In this document: one piece after another, positions 6,878 through 13,678 of the stretch
How the letters are laid out: each line of letters opens with the position of its first letter
Numbering within the stretch: the stretch's first letter is position 1
From: an uncultured Eubacteriales bacterium
GTDB lineage: Bacteria > Bacillota_I > Bacilli_A > RF39 > UBA660
NCBI GenBank assembly: GCA_900313345.1
Contig: OMQW01000028.1
Coordinates: 1 to 14,893 of the forward strand
Reading direction: 5' to 3'
Length of the DNA: 14,893 nucleotides
Position numbers and translations under genes: made by a program
The notes under the pieces: generated by a model
Told to the model about the DNA's origin: nothing
What the model saw: only the letters and a program-made list of their open reading frames with translations
Database searches by the model: none

Positions 6878-7588
6878 ATGAAAAAGAAATTATTTAATGT
6901 CTTTAAAATGATTATTTTAATATTTATTATATTATTTGGATTATTTTATATTTATACTTTTGATTATTATAAATCTAGCAAAATTAATAATAAATATTTA
7001 AAGAGTAATAGTGTTGTTAGCGTTAGAAAATATAATAATTATTATATGTTCGATGGACCTAATAAAGATACTGCTATAATATTTTATCCAGGGGCTAAAG
7101 TTGAATATACTAGTTATAGTGAACTATTAAATAAGCTTGCTTATAGTTATGATGTTTTTAATATTAATATGCCTTTTAATTTAGCTATTCTAGGTAGTAA
7201 TAGAGGAAATATTATTACTAATAAGTATAAGTATAAACATTATTATATTATGGGTCATTCTATGGGTGGTGTTAGTGCTTCTATATATGCTAATAATAAT
7301 AAAAAAATTGATGGAATTATTTATTTAGCTAGTTATCCTTCAAGTAAATTAAGAAATGATATTAAGGTTATTTCTATTAAGGGTAGTAAAGATAAAGTTC
7401 TTAATAAAAAGTCTTATATTAGTGCTAAAAAGTATTTACCTTCTAATGCTCTTTATTATGAGTTAAAAGGTGGTAATCATGCTAATTATGCTTCATATGG
7501 AAAACAAAAGGGTGATGGAATTAATTCTATTAGTAGGGAAAAACAAATTAATGAAACAGTTTACTTAATTAATAATTTTATAAACTAA
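6878..7588 (+). CDS. Membrane-anchored alpha/beta hydrolase, 236 aa
   Basis: This is a serine hydrolase of the alpha/beta fold, anchored by one N-terminal hydrophobic helix (about residues 8-28, MIILIFIILFGLFYIYTF), so the catalytic domain probably lies outside the membrane. The nucleophile elbow GHSMGG places Ser128 as the catalytic serine. A likely acid is Asp172 in KGSKDKV, and the histidine is His201 in GGNHANYASYG. That last segment, with the following KGDGINSISREKQ, resembles a conserved C-terminal pattern of small Bacillota hydrolases (Abhydrolase_5-like). The substrate is unknown, with esters or lipids the general expectation. ATG 6878 is preferred to ATG 6866 because GGGTG (6868-6872) fits as its binding site. 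It ends in a hairpin shared with the convergent phospholipase-like gene. Confidence 0.85.
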   Translation: MKKKLFNVFKMIILIFIILFGLFYIYTFDYYKSSKINNKYLKSNSVVSVRKYNNYYMFDGPNKDTAIIFYPGAKVEYTSYSELLNKLAYSYDVFNINMPFNLAILGSNRGNIITNKYKYKHYYIMGHSMGGVSASIYANNNKKIDGIIYLASYPSSKLRNDIKVISIKGSKDKVLNKKSYISAKKYLPSNALYYELKGGNHANYASYGKQKGDGINSISREKQINETVYLINNFIN

Positions 7589-7617
7589 AAAGAGATTATA
7601 TTTTATGTAATCTCTTT
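7589..7617. terminator. Bidirectional terminator between hydrolase and phospholipase-like genes
   Basis: A perfect 10-bp stem, AAAGAGATTA (7589-7598) with TAATCTCTTT (7608-7617), encloses a 9-nt loop with A- and T-tracts on both sides. The stop codon of the minus-strand gene (7596-7598) lies in the stem. Confidence 0.8.
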
Positions 7618-8225
7618 GTTATTTCATTATAAATTAGGTCACTTGATGTTTCTATAAATTTTTCGATATCTTTAATATTAAATAAATATTCTTTATCCCA
7701 CGTTGAATTAATAATCATTAATCCTGCTTTTTCAATTATTACATTTGTTTTATCATATGGATATTCTTTTATATATTCTGGGATATATATGTTTTTTTCT
7801 TCATAGAATATTTTTAAATCTAAATTATAGTTTTCAATAACTTGTACATTTAAATTTGTAAAGTCACTATATATAAGATTTCCTATTTCTTCATTTGTAA
7901 ATTTTCTGTTTATGTTATTTTTATCTTTAATTCAATCTTTTTTTGCTTCTTTTATAAAATATTTAAACCAAAAATAATCTGTATATAAATGAATATAGTA
8001 TCCCATAGTGAATGGATCTTTTAAATATTTACCATAACTTTCTTCAAATCTATCCATATGGGGATAGTTATCTTCAGGGTCTTGAAAGTGAGTTTCATAT
8101 TTCATTATTTCTACTTATTTTGCAATATCAGGAGCTATTGAACCTATTAATAATTTATCTTCTTCAAATTGTAATTTTTTATTTATTTCATGGGCTACTG
8201 CTATATGTATTATACTACTTGCCAT
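7596..8225 (-). pseudogene. Zinc-dependent phospholipase C family protein, broken by two in-frame stops
   Basis: The minus strand holds one frame of 209 codons with a TAA at codon 37 (8115-8117) and a TGA at codon 98 (7932-7934), and no frameshift. The conceptual protein begins MASSIIHIAVAHEINKKL and continues with LLIGSIAPDIAK, THFQDPEDNYPHMDRF and GYYIHLYTDYFWFKYF. This matches the small Bacillota members of the zinc-dependent phospholipase C family (Zn_dep_PLPC). Candidate metal ligands are retained: His7, Asp33, His46, His79 and Asp83. Length is normal for this family. ATG 8225 follows a GGTGAT site. The family expectation at codon 37 is a polar residue such as Gln (CAA to TAA). TGA at codon 98 could derive from CGA or TGG. 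It is either a recently inactivated gene or an artefact of base errors. The plus-strand frame at 8012-8260 is its antisense shadow. Confidence 0.75.
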
Positions 8226-8328
8226 TTATTATCACCATAAAACATTTTACTAAAAAATAAAAAATATTCAATTAATTCTTTATATCTTTACACAAAAATG
8301 GTATTATATTTATAGGGTTAGGGGTTTA

Positions 8329-8357
8329 TTTACATGTTAGTAGCTTTTATGTATAAT
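8329..8357 (+). promoter_or_regulatory. Sigma-A promoter of cdaA-cdaR
   Basis: TTTACA (8329-8334), a 17-nt spacer and TATAAT (8352-8357) form a near-consensus promoter. Transcription should start near 8364, giving a leader of about 20 nt. This makes the in-frame ATG at 8363 unlikely as the start. Confidence 0.75.
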
Positions 8358-8383
8358 ATAATATGTTTTTAGGAGATGATTTA

Positions 8384-9211
8384 ATGACTATAACACTTAC
8401 AGATGTTATTTCTATAATAAAAAAAATATTAGATATATCACTAGTTTGGTTAGTAATATATTTTATATTAAAAAATTTACGTAATAATGTTAAGCTTTCT
8501 TTAATATTTAAGGGAGTATTAATAATTATTATTTTGAAGATTGTTAGTGATCTTTGTGGATTTACGACAATTGGTATATTACTTGAATATATTATTATGT
8601 ATGGTCCAATTGCTTTAATTGTTATTTTTCAACCTGAAATTAGAACTATTCTTGAACAACTTGGTAGAAGTCAATTACTAGGTAGACATAAAGTTTTAAC
8701 TGTCGATGAAAGAGAAAAAATGGTTTATCAAATTATTACTGCAATGGATTTTATGCGTAAACAAAAGATTGGTGCTTTAATTGTTATCGAAAGAGATATT
8801 AGTTTGGGCAATTATATTGATAAGGCAAAAAAGATTTATGCTGATTTATCAAGTGATTTAATTGAAGCTATATTCTACGAGGGTAATCCTTTACATGATG
8901 GTGGTGTTATTATTCAAGGTGACAAGATTACTTGTGCTGGTGCTGTTTTCCCTACAAGTAATAGTAATAAGTTCCAAGCAAAACATCTAGGTACACGTCA
9001 TCGTGCTGCTGTTGGTATAAGTGAAGAAACTGATTGTATTAGTTTAATTGTTTCTGAAGAAACTGGTAGAATGAGTATTGCAATCAAGGGTGAATTATTC
9101 TATAACTTAACTTTAGATGATGTTAGAATGATGCTTATTGATGAACTTAAACCTAAAAATATTGATACATCTATAGAAAGTGAGGAGGATATATATGAAG
9201 AAGATATTTAG
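8384..9211 (+). CDS. cdaA: Diadenylate cyclase CdaA (c-di-AMP synthase), 275 aa
   Basis: This enzyme condenses two ATP into cyclic di-AMP, a second messenger controlling potassium and osmolyte balance and cell-wall homeostasis in Gram-positive bacteria. Three N-terminal hydrophobic helices (about residues 10-80) anchor it in the membrane, followed by the linker FQPEIRTILEQLGR and the DAC domain. The RHR motif is intact (GTRHRAAVGISEE, Arg205-His206-Arg207). The usual DGA motif reads Asp172-Gly173-Gly174 here (PLHDGGVIIQ), a substitution of the alanine. The length matches Bacillus CdaA (about 273 aa). ATG 8384 follows AGGAGATG (8371-8378) and lies behind a clear promoter. It overlaps the start of cdaR by 17 bases, indicating coupled translation. 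GlmM, the usual third gene of the operon, is absent downstream. Confidence 0.95.
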   Translation: MTITLTDVISIIKKILDISLVWLVIYFILKNLRNNVKLSLIFKGVLIIIILKIVSDLCGFTTIGILLEYIIMYGPIALIVIFQPEIRTILEQLGRSQLLGRHKVLTVDEREKMVYQIITAMDFMRKQKIGALIVIERDISLGNYIDKAKKIYADLSSDLIEAIFYEGNPLHDGGVIIQGDKITCAGAVFPTSNSNKFQAKHLGTRHRAAVGISEETDCISLIVSEETGRMSIAIKGELFYNLTLDDVRMMLIDELKPKNIDTSIESEEDIYEEDI

Positions 9212-10538
9212 AAATTTATTTCACTCACTTGGATTATTTTTTGATAAGTGGTTAATTACACCAATTACTAAATTAATATTATTAGTTGGTTCTTTCTTTG
9301 ATAGTAATAATAAGAGTTTTGATAAATTACTTAATAAAAAATCAACTTTACTAGTTATTTCATTTTTGATTAGTTTTGGTATATTCTTAATTATAGATAA
9401 TGAATCAAATGTTATGATTGATCAATATGCTGAAGTTTTATATAATCAAAAAGTTAATGCTACTTATAATGAAGAATTATATGTAGTTGAAGGACTTCCT
9501 AAGAGTGTTGATGTTACATTAATTGGTCAAAAAAGACATATATTCTTAGCTAAACAATCTCCTTCTAAAGGTGTTACTGTTGATCTTACTGGATTAAAAC
9601 CTGGTAATCATAAAGTTAATTTAAAATATTCTGAAAGAATTAAATCACTTGATTATAAATTAGATCCTTCAGAAGTTACAGTTACTATTTATGAAAAAGT
9701 TTCTGATACTAAGAGTTTAACTGTTGATATTTTACATAAAGATGATTTAGATTCAAAACTTCATATTGATGATGTTTCATTAAATAGAGATACCGTTATT
9801 ATTAAGGGAGCTAAATATATGCTTGATAAAGTTGCTACTGTTAGAGCATTAGTCGATGTTGATGAAATTAATAATCCTGAAGCAGGAACTATTACTTTAA
9901 AGAAAGTTCCACTAGTTGCTTATGATACTGATGGTAATGTTCTAGATGTTGAAGTTGTTCCTAAAACTGTAAGTGCGAAGGTTGTTATAATTAGTCCTAG
10001 TAAAGAGGTTCCTATAAAGGTTGTTCCTACTGGAACAGTTGCTCTTGGTAAAGCTATTAGTACACTTTCACCATCTTCTTCTACTGTAGTTGTATATGGT
10101 GATGAGGATGCTCTTAATAAAATTGATAGTATTGAAGTACCTATTGATGTTAAGAACTTAGATTCTAATAAGAATTATAATGTTACTTTATCTAAACCAA
10201 ATGGAGTTACTGAATTAAGTATTAAGGATATTACTATTAATGTTACTCTTTCTAGTAGTATTACTAAAGAATTTAATGATATAGCTATTACTACAAAGAA
10301 TTTAAATAGTAAATATAAAGTTCAAGCTTTAAGCGAAGCTGATTCTAAAGTATCTGTAGTTGTTACAGGTTCTGAAGATTTAATTAATAAACTTAATAGT
10401 TCTGATATTACTGCATATCTTGATTTAAAGAATTATGGAGTTGGAGAACATGAGGTTGATGTTAAGGTAAAAGGTAATGATTTAAGACTTACTTATACTT
10501 CTAAGACTAAGAAAGTTAAAGTTAAGATTACGCAATAA
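9195..10538 (+). CDS. cdaR: CdaR, YbbR-repeat regulator of CdaA, 447 aa
   Basis: This is a membrane-anchored protein that binds CdaA and modulates c-di-AMP synthesis in Bacillus and Listeria. A basic, partly amphipathic N-terminus is followed by one transmembrane helix (about residues 51-68, LLVISFLISFGIFLII). Four tandem YbbR domains on the outer face follow, at about 70-170, 172-265, 266-355 and 356-447. Each carries the pattern of a VEGLPKSVDVTLIG or VVVTGSEDLINKL type strand followed by a VDL/LDL segment. ATG 9195 is preferred to GTG 9180 because the GAGGAGG site (9182-9188) directly precedes it; the GTG overlaps that site. It overlaps cdaA by 17 bases. The length is slightly under Bacillus CdaR (about 480 aa). 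A strong terminator follows, so the operon ends here. Confidence 0.93.
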   Translation: MKKIFRNLFHSLGLFFDKWLITPITKLILLVGSFFDSNNKSFDKLLNKKSTLLVISFLISFGIFLIIDNESNVMIDQYAEVLYNQKVNATYNEELYVVEGLPKSVDVTLIGQKRHIFLAKQSPSKGVTVDLTGLKPGNHKVNLKYSERIKSLDYKLDPSEVTVTIYEKVSDTKSLTVDILHKDDLDSKLHIDDVSLNRDTVIIKGAKYMLDKVATVRALVDVDEINNPEAGTITLKKVPLVAYDTDGNVLDVEVVPKTVSAKVVIISPSKEVPIKVVPTGTVALGKAISTLSPSSSTVVVYGDEDALNKIDSIEVPIDVKNLDSNKNYNVTLSKPNGVTELSIKDITINVTLSSSITKEFNDIAITTKNLNSKYKVQALSEADSKVSVVVTGSEDLINKLNSSDITAYLDLKNYGVGEHEVDVKVKGNDLRLTYTSKTKKVKVKITQ

Positions 10539-10539
10539 T

Positions 10540-10562
10540 AAAAAGAGCTTAGGCTCTTTTTT
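10540..10562. terminator. Bidirectional terminator between cdaR and the DUF378 gene
   Basis: The stem AAAAAGAGC (10540-10548) pairs with GCTCTTTTT (10553-10561) around a TTAG loop. It lies directly between two convergent stop codons and has A- and T-tracts on the two sides. Confidence 0.85.
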
Positions 10563-10755
10563 AATTTTCATCAAATAAATATGTAATAGATATTAAACCA
10601 CTAATACCAATTATTATATAAATTAATTTAGACATAATATGTGTCATATTACCAAATATACTTGCTACTATATCCATTTCAAATAATCCTACACATAACC
10701 AGTTTAAGGCTCCTACTATTATTAATATTAATGCTATTTTTCTTATTAGTTCCAC
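10561..10755 (-). CDS. DUF378 (YuzA-like) small membrane protein, 64 aa
   Basis: This is a small two-helix membrane protein of the DUF378 family, recognised by IALILIIVGALNWLCVGLF with the conserved GALNW motif. A second hydrophobic helix (LIYIIIGISGLISITYLF) ends in a short acidic tail. Its function is not established. I choose GTG 10755 (giving MELIRKIALIL...) because AAAGGATG lies eight bases upstream. An ATG at 10764 would add three residues, but its only upstream AAAGG directly abuts the codon. Family members usually begin only a few residues before the IALIL helix, which supports the shorter form. It is convergent with cdaR across a shared terminator and divergent from the lipoprotein gene. 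I see no convincing promoter of its own. Confidence 0.85.
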   Translation of the reverse strand: MELIRKIALILIIVGALNWLCVGLFEMDIVASIFGNMTHIMSKLIYIIIGISGLISITYLFDEN

Positions 10756-10782
10756 GCATATCATCCTTTCTCTTTAATATAT

Positions 10783-10811
10783 TTTACAAAATAACTAAAT
10801 TTATACATATT
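10783..10811 (+). promoter_or_regulatory. Possible promoter of the lipoprotein gene
   Basis: TTTACA (10783-10788) is followed after 17 nt by CATATT (10806-10811), or after 19 nt by TATTAT (10808-10813). The start would lie near 10818, about 32 nt before the ATG. Confidence 0.4.
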
Positions 10812-10849
10812 ATTTTTGTGTTAATACATATATTTTAATAGGTGATTAT

Positions 10850-11824
10850 ATGAAAAAGATATTTATATTATTTAGTTTAATATTATTATTAACTGGATGT
10901 AGTAAATTTGATAGCGATAAAGCTTTAAGTAAATTTAAGAAAAAAGCTAATAGTAATAGCTATAGTTTAAGTGGAGAACTTTCTATTAATAATTCTGAGA
11001 ATACTTATAAATATAAAGTAAGTGTTTTATATAAAAAAGGTGATTTATATAAAGTTATTTTAAATAATATAGATAGTAATAATTCGCAAATTATTTTAAA
11101 GAATAATAGTGGAGTATATGTGGTTACTCCTGCACTCAATAAGAGTTTTAAATTCCAAAGTAATTGGCCATATAGTAGTAGTGAGGTTTATTTATTAAGA
11201 TCTTTATTAAAAGATTTACTTACTGATGAAAAAAGAATATTTAAAGAAAATAAAGAATATTATATGTTTTCTACATCTATTAATTATCCTAGTAATAGAC
11301 ATTTGGTAAGACAAAATATTTATTTTGATAAAAGTATGAATTTAAAGAAAGTTAAAGTTTTTGATGATAATGGATTAGTTATTATTACTATGAAATTTAA
11401 TAATATTAAATATAATAAGATAATTAGTAATAAAGAATTTATATTAGATAATAGTTATAGTAATATTAAAGAAACTTTTAATAGTAATAAGGAATTAGAT
11501 GTTATTTATCCTTTGAATATACCAGAAGGTACTTTATTAAAGAGTGAAGAAAAAAGTAAAAATAATGATAGATGTATTATGACATTTGACGGGGATAAAT
11601 CTTTTACTTTAGTTGAGGAAGTATTAAGACCTTTAGATTTAATGACTGTTATACCTTTAACAGGAGAACCAGTTATGTTACAAGATAGTTATGGTAGTAT
11701 AAGTGATACTTCATTATATTTTACTAGTAATGGTAATTCATATTATTTACTTAGTGATAATTTAAATAAAGAAGAAATGGTTAATATAGCTTCTAGTATT
11801 AATACGGTTATGGTTATGAAATAA
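10850..11824 (+). CDS. LolA-like/DUF4367-type lipoprotein, 324 aa
   Basis: This is a secreted lipoprotein. A signal peptide (MKKIFILFSLILLL) ends in the lipobox LTGC, with Cys17 as the lipid-modified residue, so it is tethered to the outer face of the membrane. The body (about 25-200) alternates short beta strands in the style of the LolA/LppX/outer-membrane-lipoprotein-sorting fold found in Gram-positive lipoproteins (SLSGELSINNSENTYKYKVSVLYKKGDLYKVILNN). The C-terminal 100 residues (TFDGDKSFTLVEEV, YGSISDTSLYFTSNGNSYYLLS, EEMVNIASSINTV) resemble DUF4367. Both assignments rest on pattern only. The specific ligand or role is unknown. GGTGAT precedes ATG 10850 with seven-base spacing. It heads a group of three envelope genes, but the next gene has its own promoter. 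Confidence 0.85.
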   Translation: MKKIFILFSLILLLTGCSKFDSDKALSKFKKKANSNSYSLSGELSINNSENTYKYKVSVLYKKGDLYKVILNNIDSNNSQIILKNNSGVYVVTPALNKSFKFQSNWPYSSSEVYLLRSLLKDLLTDEKRIFKENKEYYMFSTSINYPSNRHLVRQNIYFDKSMNLKKVKVFDDNGLVIITMKFNNIKYNKIISNKEFILDNSYSNIKETFNSNKELDVIYPLNIPEGTLLKSEEKSKNNDRCIMTFDGDKSFTLVEEVLRPLDLMTVIPLTGEPVMLQDSYGSISDTSLYFTSNGNSYYLLSDNLNKEEMVNIASSINTVMVMK

Positions 11825-11825
11825 C

Positions 11826-11855
11826 TTTACATGATTTTTCTTTTTGTGCTATACT
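11826..11855 (+). promoter_or_regulatory. Sigma-A promoter of the 11872-12378 gene
   Basis: TTTACA (11826-11831), an 18-nt spacer and TATACT (11850-11855) with a TGn extension (TGC at 11847-11849). The predicted start near 11862 leaves only about 10 nt before the ATG, just enough for the GGTGAT binding site. Confidence 0.6.
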
Positions 11856-11871
11856 TTTATTGGTGATAGAT

Positions 11872-12378
11872 ATGGCAAAAAAGAAAAATAATAAAAAAAA
11901 GATTGATGAAATTAATACTTCTTTTAATATGAAAAAAAGTATAAAAATTATTATTATTACTTTAGTACTCTTATTTGGCTTTTATTTACTTACTATTGTA
12001 ATTTTAAATACTAAAAGTAAATCTATAGACTATAATAGTAGTATTCGTTATGATAAGATTTTAGCCGGTACTACATTTAATCAAAATAGTAGTGATTATT
12101 TAGTTTTCTTTTATGATACTAAAGATAGTAATTCTGGTAATTATGCTGAACTTGTTTCCAAGTATAAAGGAAAAGATAATCATTTAGATATTTACACAGT
12201 TGATTTAAATGAAGGATTAAATAGAAAATATATTAATGATAAATCTAATGAAAATGTTAATAGTTCTAAGGATCTTAAAATTAATGGAGCTACTTTAATA
12301 CATATAAAGGATCATAAGAATGTTTTTTATATAACATCTTCATTTAATGAATATTTAGATAGTACTATAAACGAATAA
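11872..12378 (+). CDS. Membrane-anchored thioredoxin-fold-like protein without cysteines, 168 aa
   Basis: A lysine-rich cytoplasmic head (AKKKNNKKKIDEI) precedes one transmembrane helix (about residues 26-47, IKIIIITLVLLFGFYLLTIVIL), with the rest predicted outside. The outer domain has a thioredoxin-like order: a strand (DYLVFFYDTKD), a helix (SGNYAELVSKYK), a strand (LDIYTVDLN), a region before GATLIHIK, and a final strand/helix (KNVFYITSSFNEYLD). There is no cysteine at all, so it cannot be an active thiol oxidoreductase. If the fold guess is right, it would be a binding or chaperone-type relative. ATG 11872 follows GGTGAT (11862-11867). An in-frame TTG at 11860 overlaps that site. It lies between a lipoprotein gene and a CtpA protease. 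Confidence 0.75.
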   Translation: MAKKKNNKKKIDEINTSFNMKKSIKIIIITLVLLFGFYLLTIVILNTKSKSIDYNSSIRYDKILAGTTFNQNSSDYLVFFYDTKDSNSGNYAELVSKYKGKDNHLDIYTVDLNEGLNRKYINDKSNENVNSSKDLKINGATLIHIKDHKNVFYITSSFNEYLDSTINE

Positions 12379-12388
12379 AATTAATATT

Positions 12389-12410
12389 AATCGCTTAAGC
12401 GATTTTTATT
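12389..12410 (+). terminator. Terminator of the 11872-12378 gene
   Basis: The short stem AATCGC (12389-12394) with GCGATT (12399-12404) around TTAA is followed by a T-rich tract. It is weak enough that some readthrough into the protease gene is likely, as that gene has no clear promoter of its own. Confidence 0.6.
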
Positions 12411-12424
12411 TTATAGAGGTAATT

Positions 12425-13624
12425 ATGAAAAAGAATAAAGAAAAGAATGATAAAAAAGATAGTTTTTTTAAAGATACAGAATTTAATATATTTGAAGTAT
12501 TATTTATAGCAATTGTTTCTATTATATTTGGTATTTTAGTTACTTTAATTGTTGTTAAAGATGATAATGATGATAAATATATTAAAAATTTTAAACAAGT
12601 ATATAATGATATAACTACTGATTATTATAAAAAAGTTAATAAAAAGAAACTTACTGATGCTGCTATTAAAGGGATGTTTGAATATTTAGGGGATCCTTAT
12701 ACTAATTATATGAATGAGGATGAAACTGAAAAATTTAATAATACTGTAGATGGGTATTATAAGGGTATTGGTGTACAAGTAAGTATTATTAATAAAGAAG
12801 TTACTATTATTTCTGTTTTTCAAAATAGTTCAGCTAGTAGAGCGGGGTTACAAGCTGGAGATATTATTACAAAAGTAAATGGTAAAAGTTTAGATGGTAA
12901 AAAATTAAGCGAAGTTGTTAGTGAAATAAAATCTAAAAATAATATGATACTAACTATTAAAAGAAATAATAAAGAAGAAGAATATCATTTGAATTTATCT
13001 AGTGTTGAAATTCCTTCTGTTAGTAGTAAAACATTTGATAAAAACAATAAAAAAATTGGTTATATTACTATTAGTATGTTTTCTTTTAATACATATAAGC
13101 AATTTTATAATAAACTAAATGATCTTGAAAATAATAATATAGATAGTTTAATTATCGATGTTAGAGATAATCCTGGTGGAAGTTTAGATCAAGTTTCAAA
13201 AATCCTATCACTTTTCATGGATAAAAAACATGTTATTTATCAAATAGAATATAATGGCAAAAAAACAAAGACTTATTCATTAACAAATGATAAAAGGAAT
13301 TATCCTATAGGTGTATTAATTAATAAAAATAGTGCTTCAGCTTCAGAGATACTTGCTAGTAGCTTAAATGAAAACTTAGATAGTATAATTGTTGGTGAGA
13401 ATAGTTATGGCAAAGGAACTGTTCAAAAAGAGTATACTTTAAGTAATGGTTCTAGTGTTAAATATACATCAGAGAGATGGTTAACTCCTAAGGGTAATAG
13501 TATTAATAAGAAAGGTGTTAAACCTACTAATGAAGTTATATTATCAGAATATTATTATAAAAATCCTTCATATGATAGTGATAATCAATTACAAACTTTA
13601 TTAGAATTACTAAGCAAGAAATAA
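12425..13624 (+). CDS. C-terminal processing peptidase, S41 family (CtpA/CtpB-like), 399 aa
   Basis: This is a membrane-anchored serine protease acting outside the membrane on C-terminal tails of exported proteins. A charged head is followed by one transmembrane helix (about residues 22-44, EVLFIAIVSIIFGILVTLIVV). Next come an N-terminal helical region containing AAIKGMFEYLGDPYTNYM, a PDZ domain (about 111-190, GIGVQVSIINKEV and SRAGLQAGDIITKVNG), and the S41 catalytic domain (about 195-375). Aligning by eye with CtpB (Ser309, Lys334, Gln338) gives Ser305 in NSASASEILA and Lys330 and Gln334 in SYGKGTVQ, so the catalytic set is complete. Length is typical for a Bacillota CtpA. ATG 12425 follows AGAGGT. 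Neighbouring exported proteins are possible substrates, but only by proximity. Confidence 0.94.
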   Translation: MKKNKEKNDKKDSFFKDTEFNIFEVLFIAIVSIIFGILVTLIVVKDDNDDKYIKNFKQVYNDITTDYYKKVNKKKLTDAAIKGMFEYLGDPYTNYMNEDETEKFNNTVDGYYKGIGVQVSIINKEVTIISVFQNSSASRAGLQAGDIITKVNGKSLDGKKLSEVVSEIKSKNNMILTIKRNNKEEEYHLNLSSVEIPSVSSKTFDKNNKKIGYITISMFSFNTYKQFYNKLNDLENNNIDSLIIDVRDNPGGSLDQVSKILSLFMDKKHVIYQIEYNGKKTKTYSLTNDKRNYPIGVLINKNSASASEILASSLNENLDSIIVGENSYGKGTVQKEYTLSNGSSVKYTSERWLTPKGNSINKKGVKPTNEVILSEYYYKNPSYDSDNQLQTLLELLSKK

Positions 13625-13645
13625 TATGTATTTTTTGCTTTTTTT
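13612..13645 (+). terminator. Terminator of the S41 protease gene
   Basis: A 10-bp stem with one G-T pair, AAGCAAGAAA (13612-13621) with TTTTTTGCTT (13631-13640), has a 9-nt loop and is followed by five T. The 5' arm lies in the last codons of the gene. Confidence 0.75.
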
Positions 13646-13664
13646 GTGTTATTATTTATATAGT
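13635..13664 (+). promoter_or_regulatory. Possible promoter of the pilin-like gene
   Basis: TTGCTT (13635-13640), an 18-nt spacer and TATAGT (13659-13664) have the right layout. However, the start would fall at about 13671, at the end of the AAGAAGG binding site, so another start upstream is possible. The -35 box overlaps the previous terminator. Confidence 0.3.
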
Positions 13665-13678
13665 AAGAAGGTATGGGG

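Noticed and set aside
7932..7934. TGA as tryptophan (Mycoplasma-type code)
   Set aside because: The Trp codons I checked in the intact genes are TGG despite extreme AT bias, no intact gene has an in-frame TGA, and the same frame is also broken by a TAA that no such code would rescue.
8012..8260. 82-codon plus-strand frame rich in Leu/Tyr
   Set aside because: It is antisense to the phospholipase-like gene, has no ribosome binding site, and its hydrophobic content follows from the complementary AT-rich codons.
8226..8383. Riboswitch or attenuator upstream of cdaA
   Set aside because: A near-consensus promoter sits at 8329-8357, leaving only about 20 nt of leader, too short for a riboswitch.
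10641..10838. 65-codon plus-strand hydrophobic frame
   Set aside because: It is antisense to the DUF378 gene, whose GALNW motif and binding site make the minus strand the coding one.
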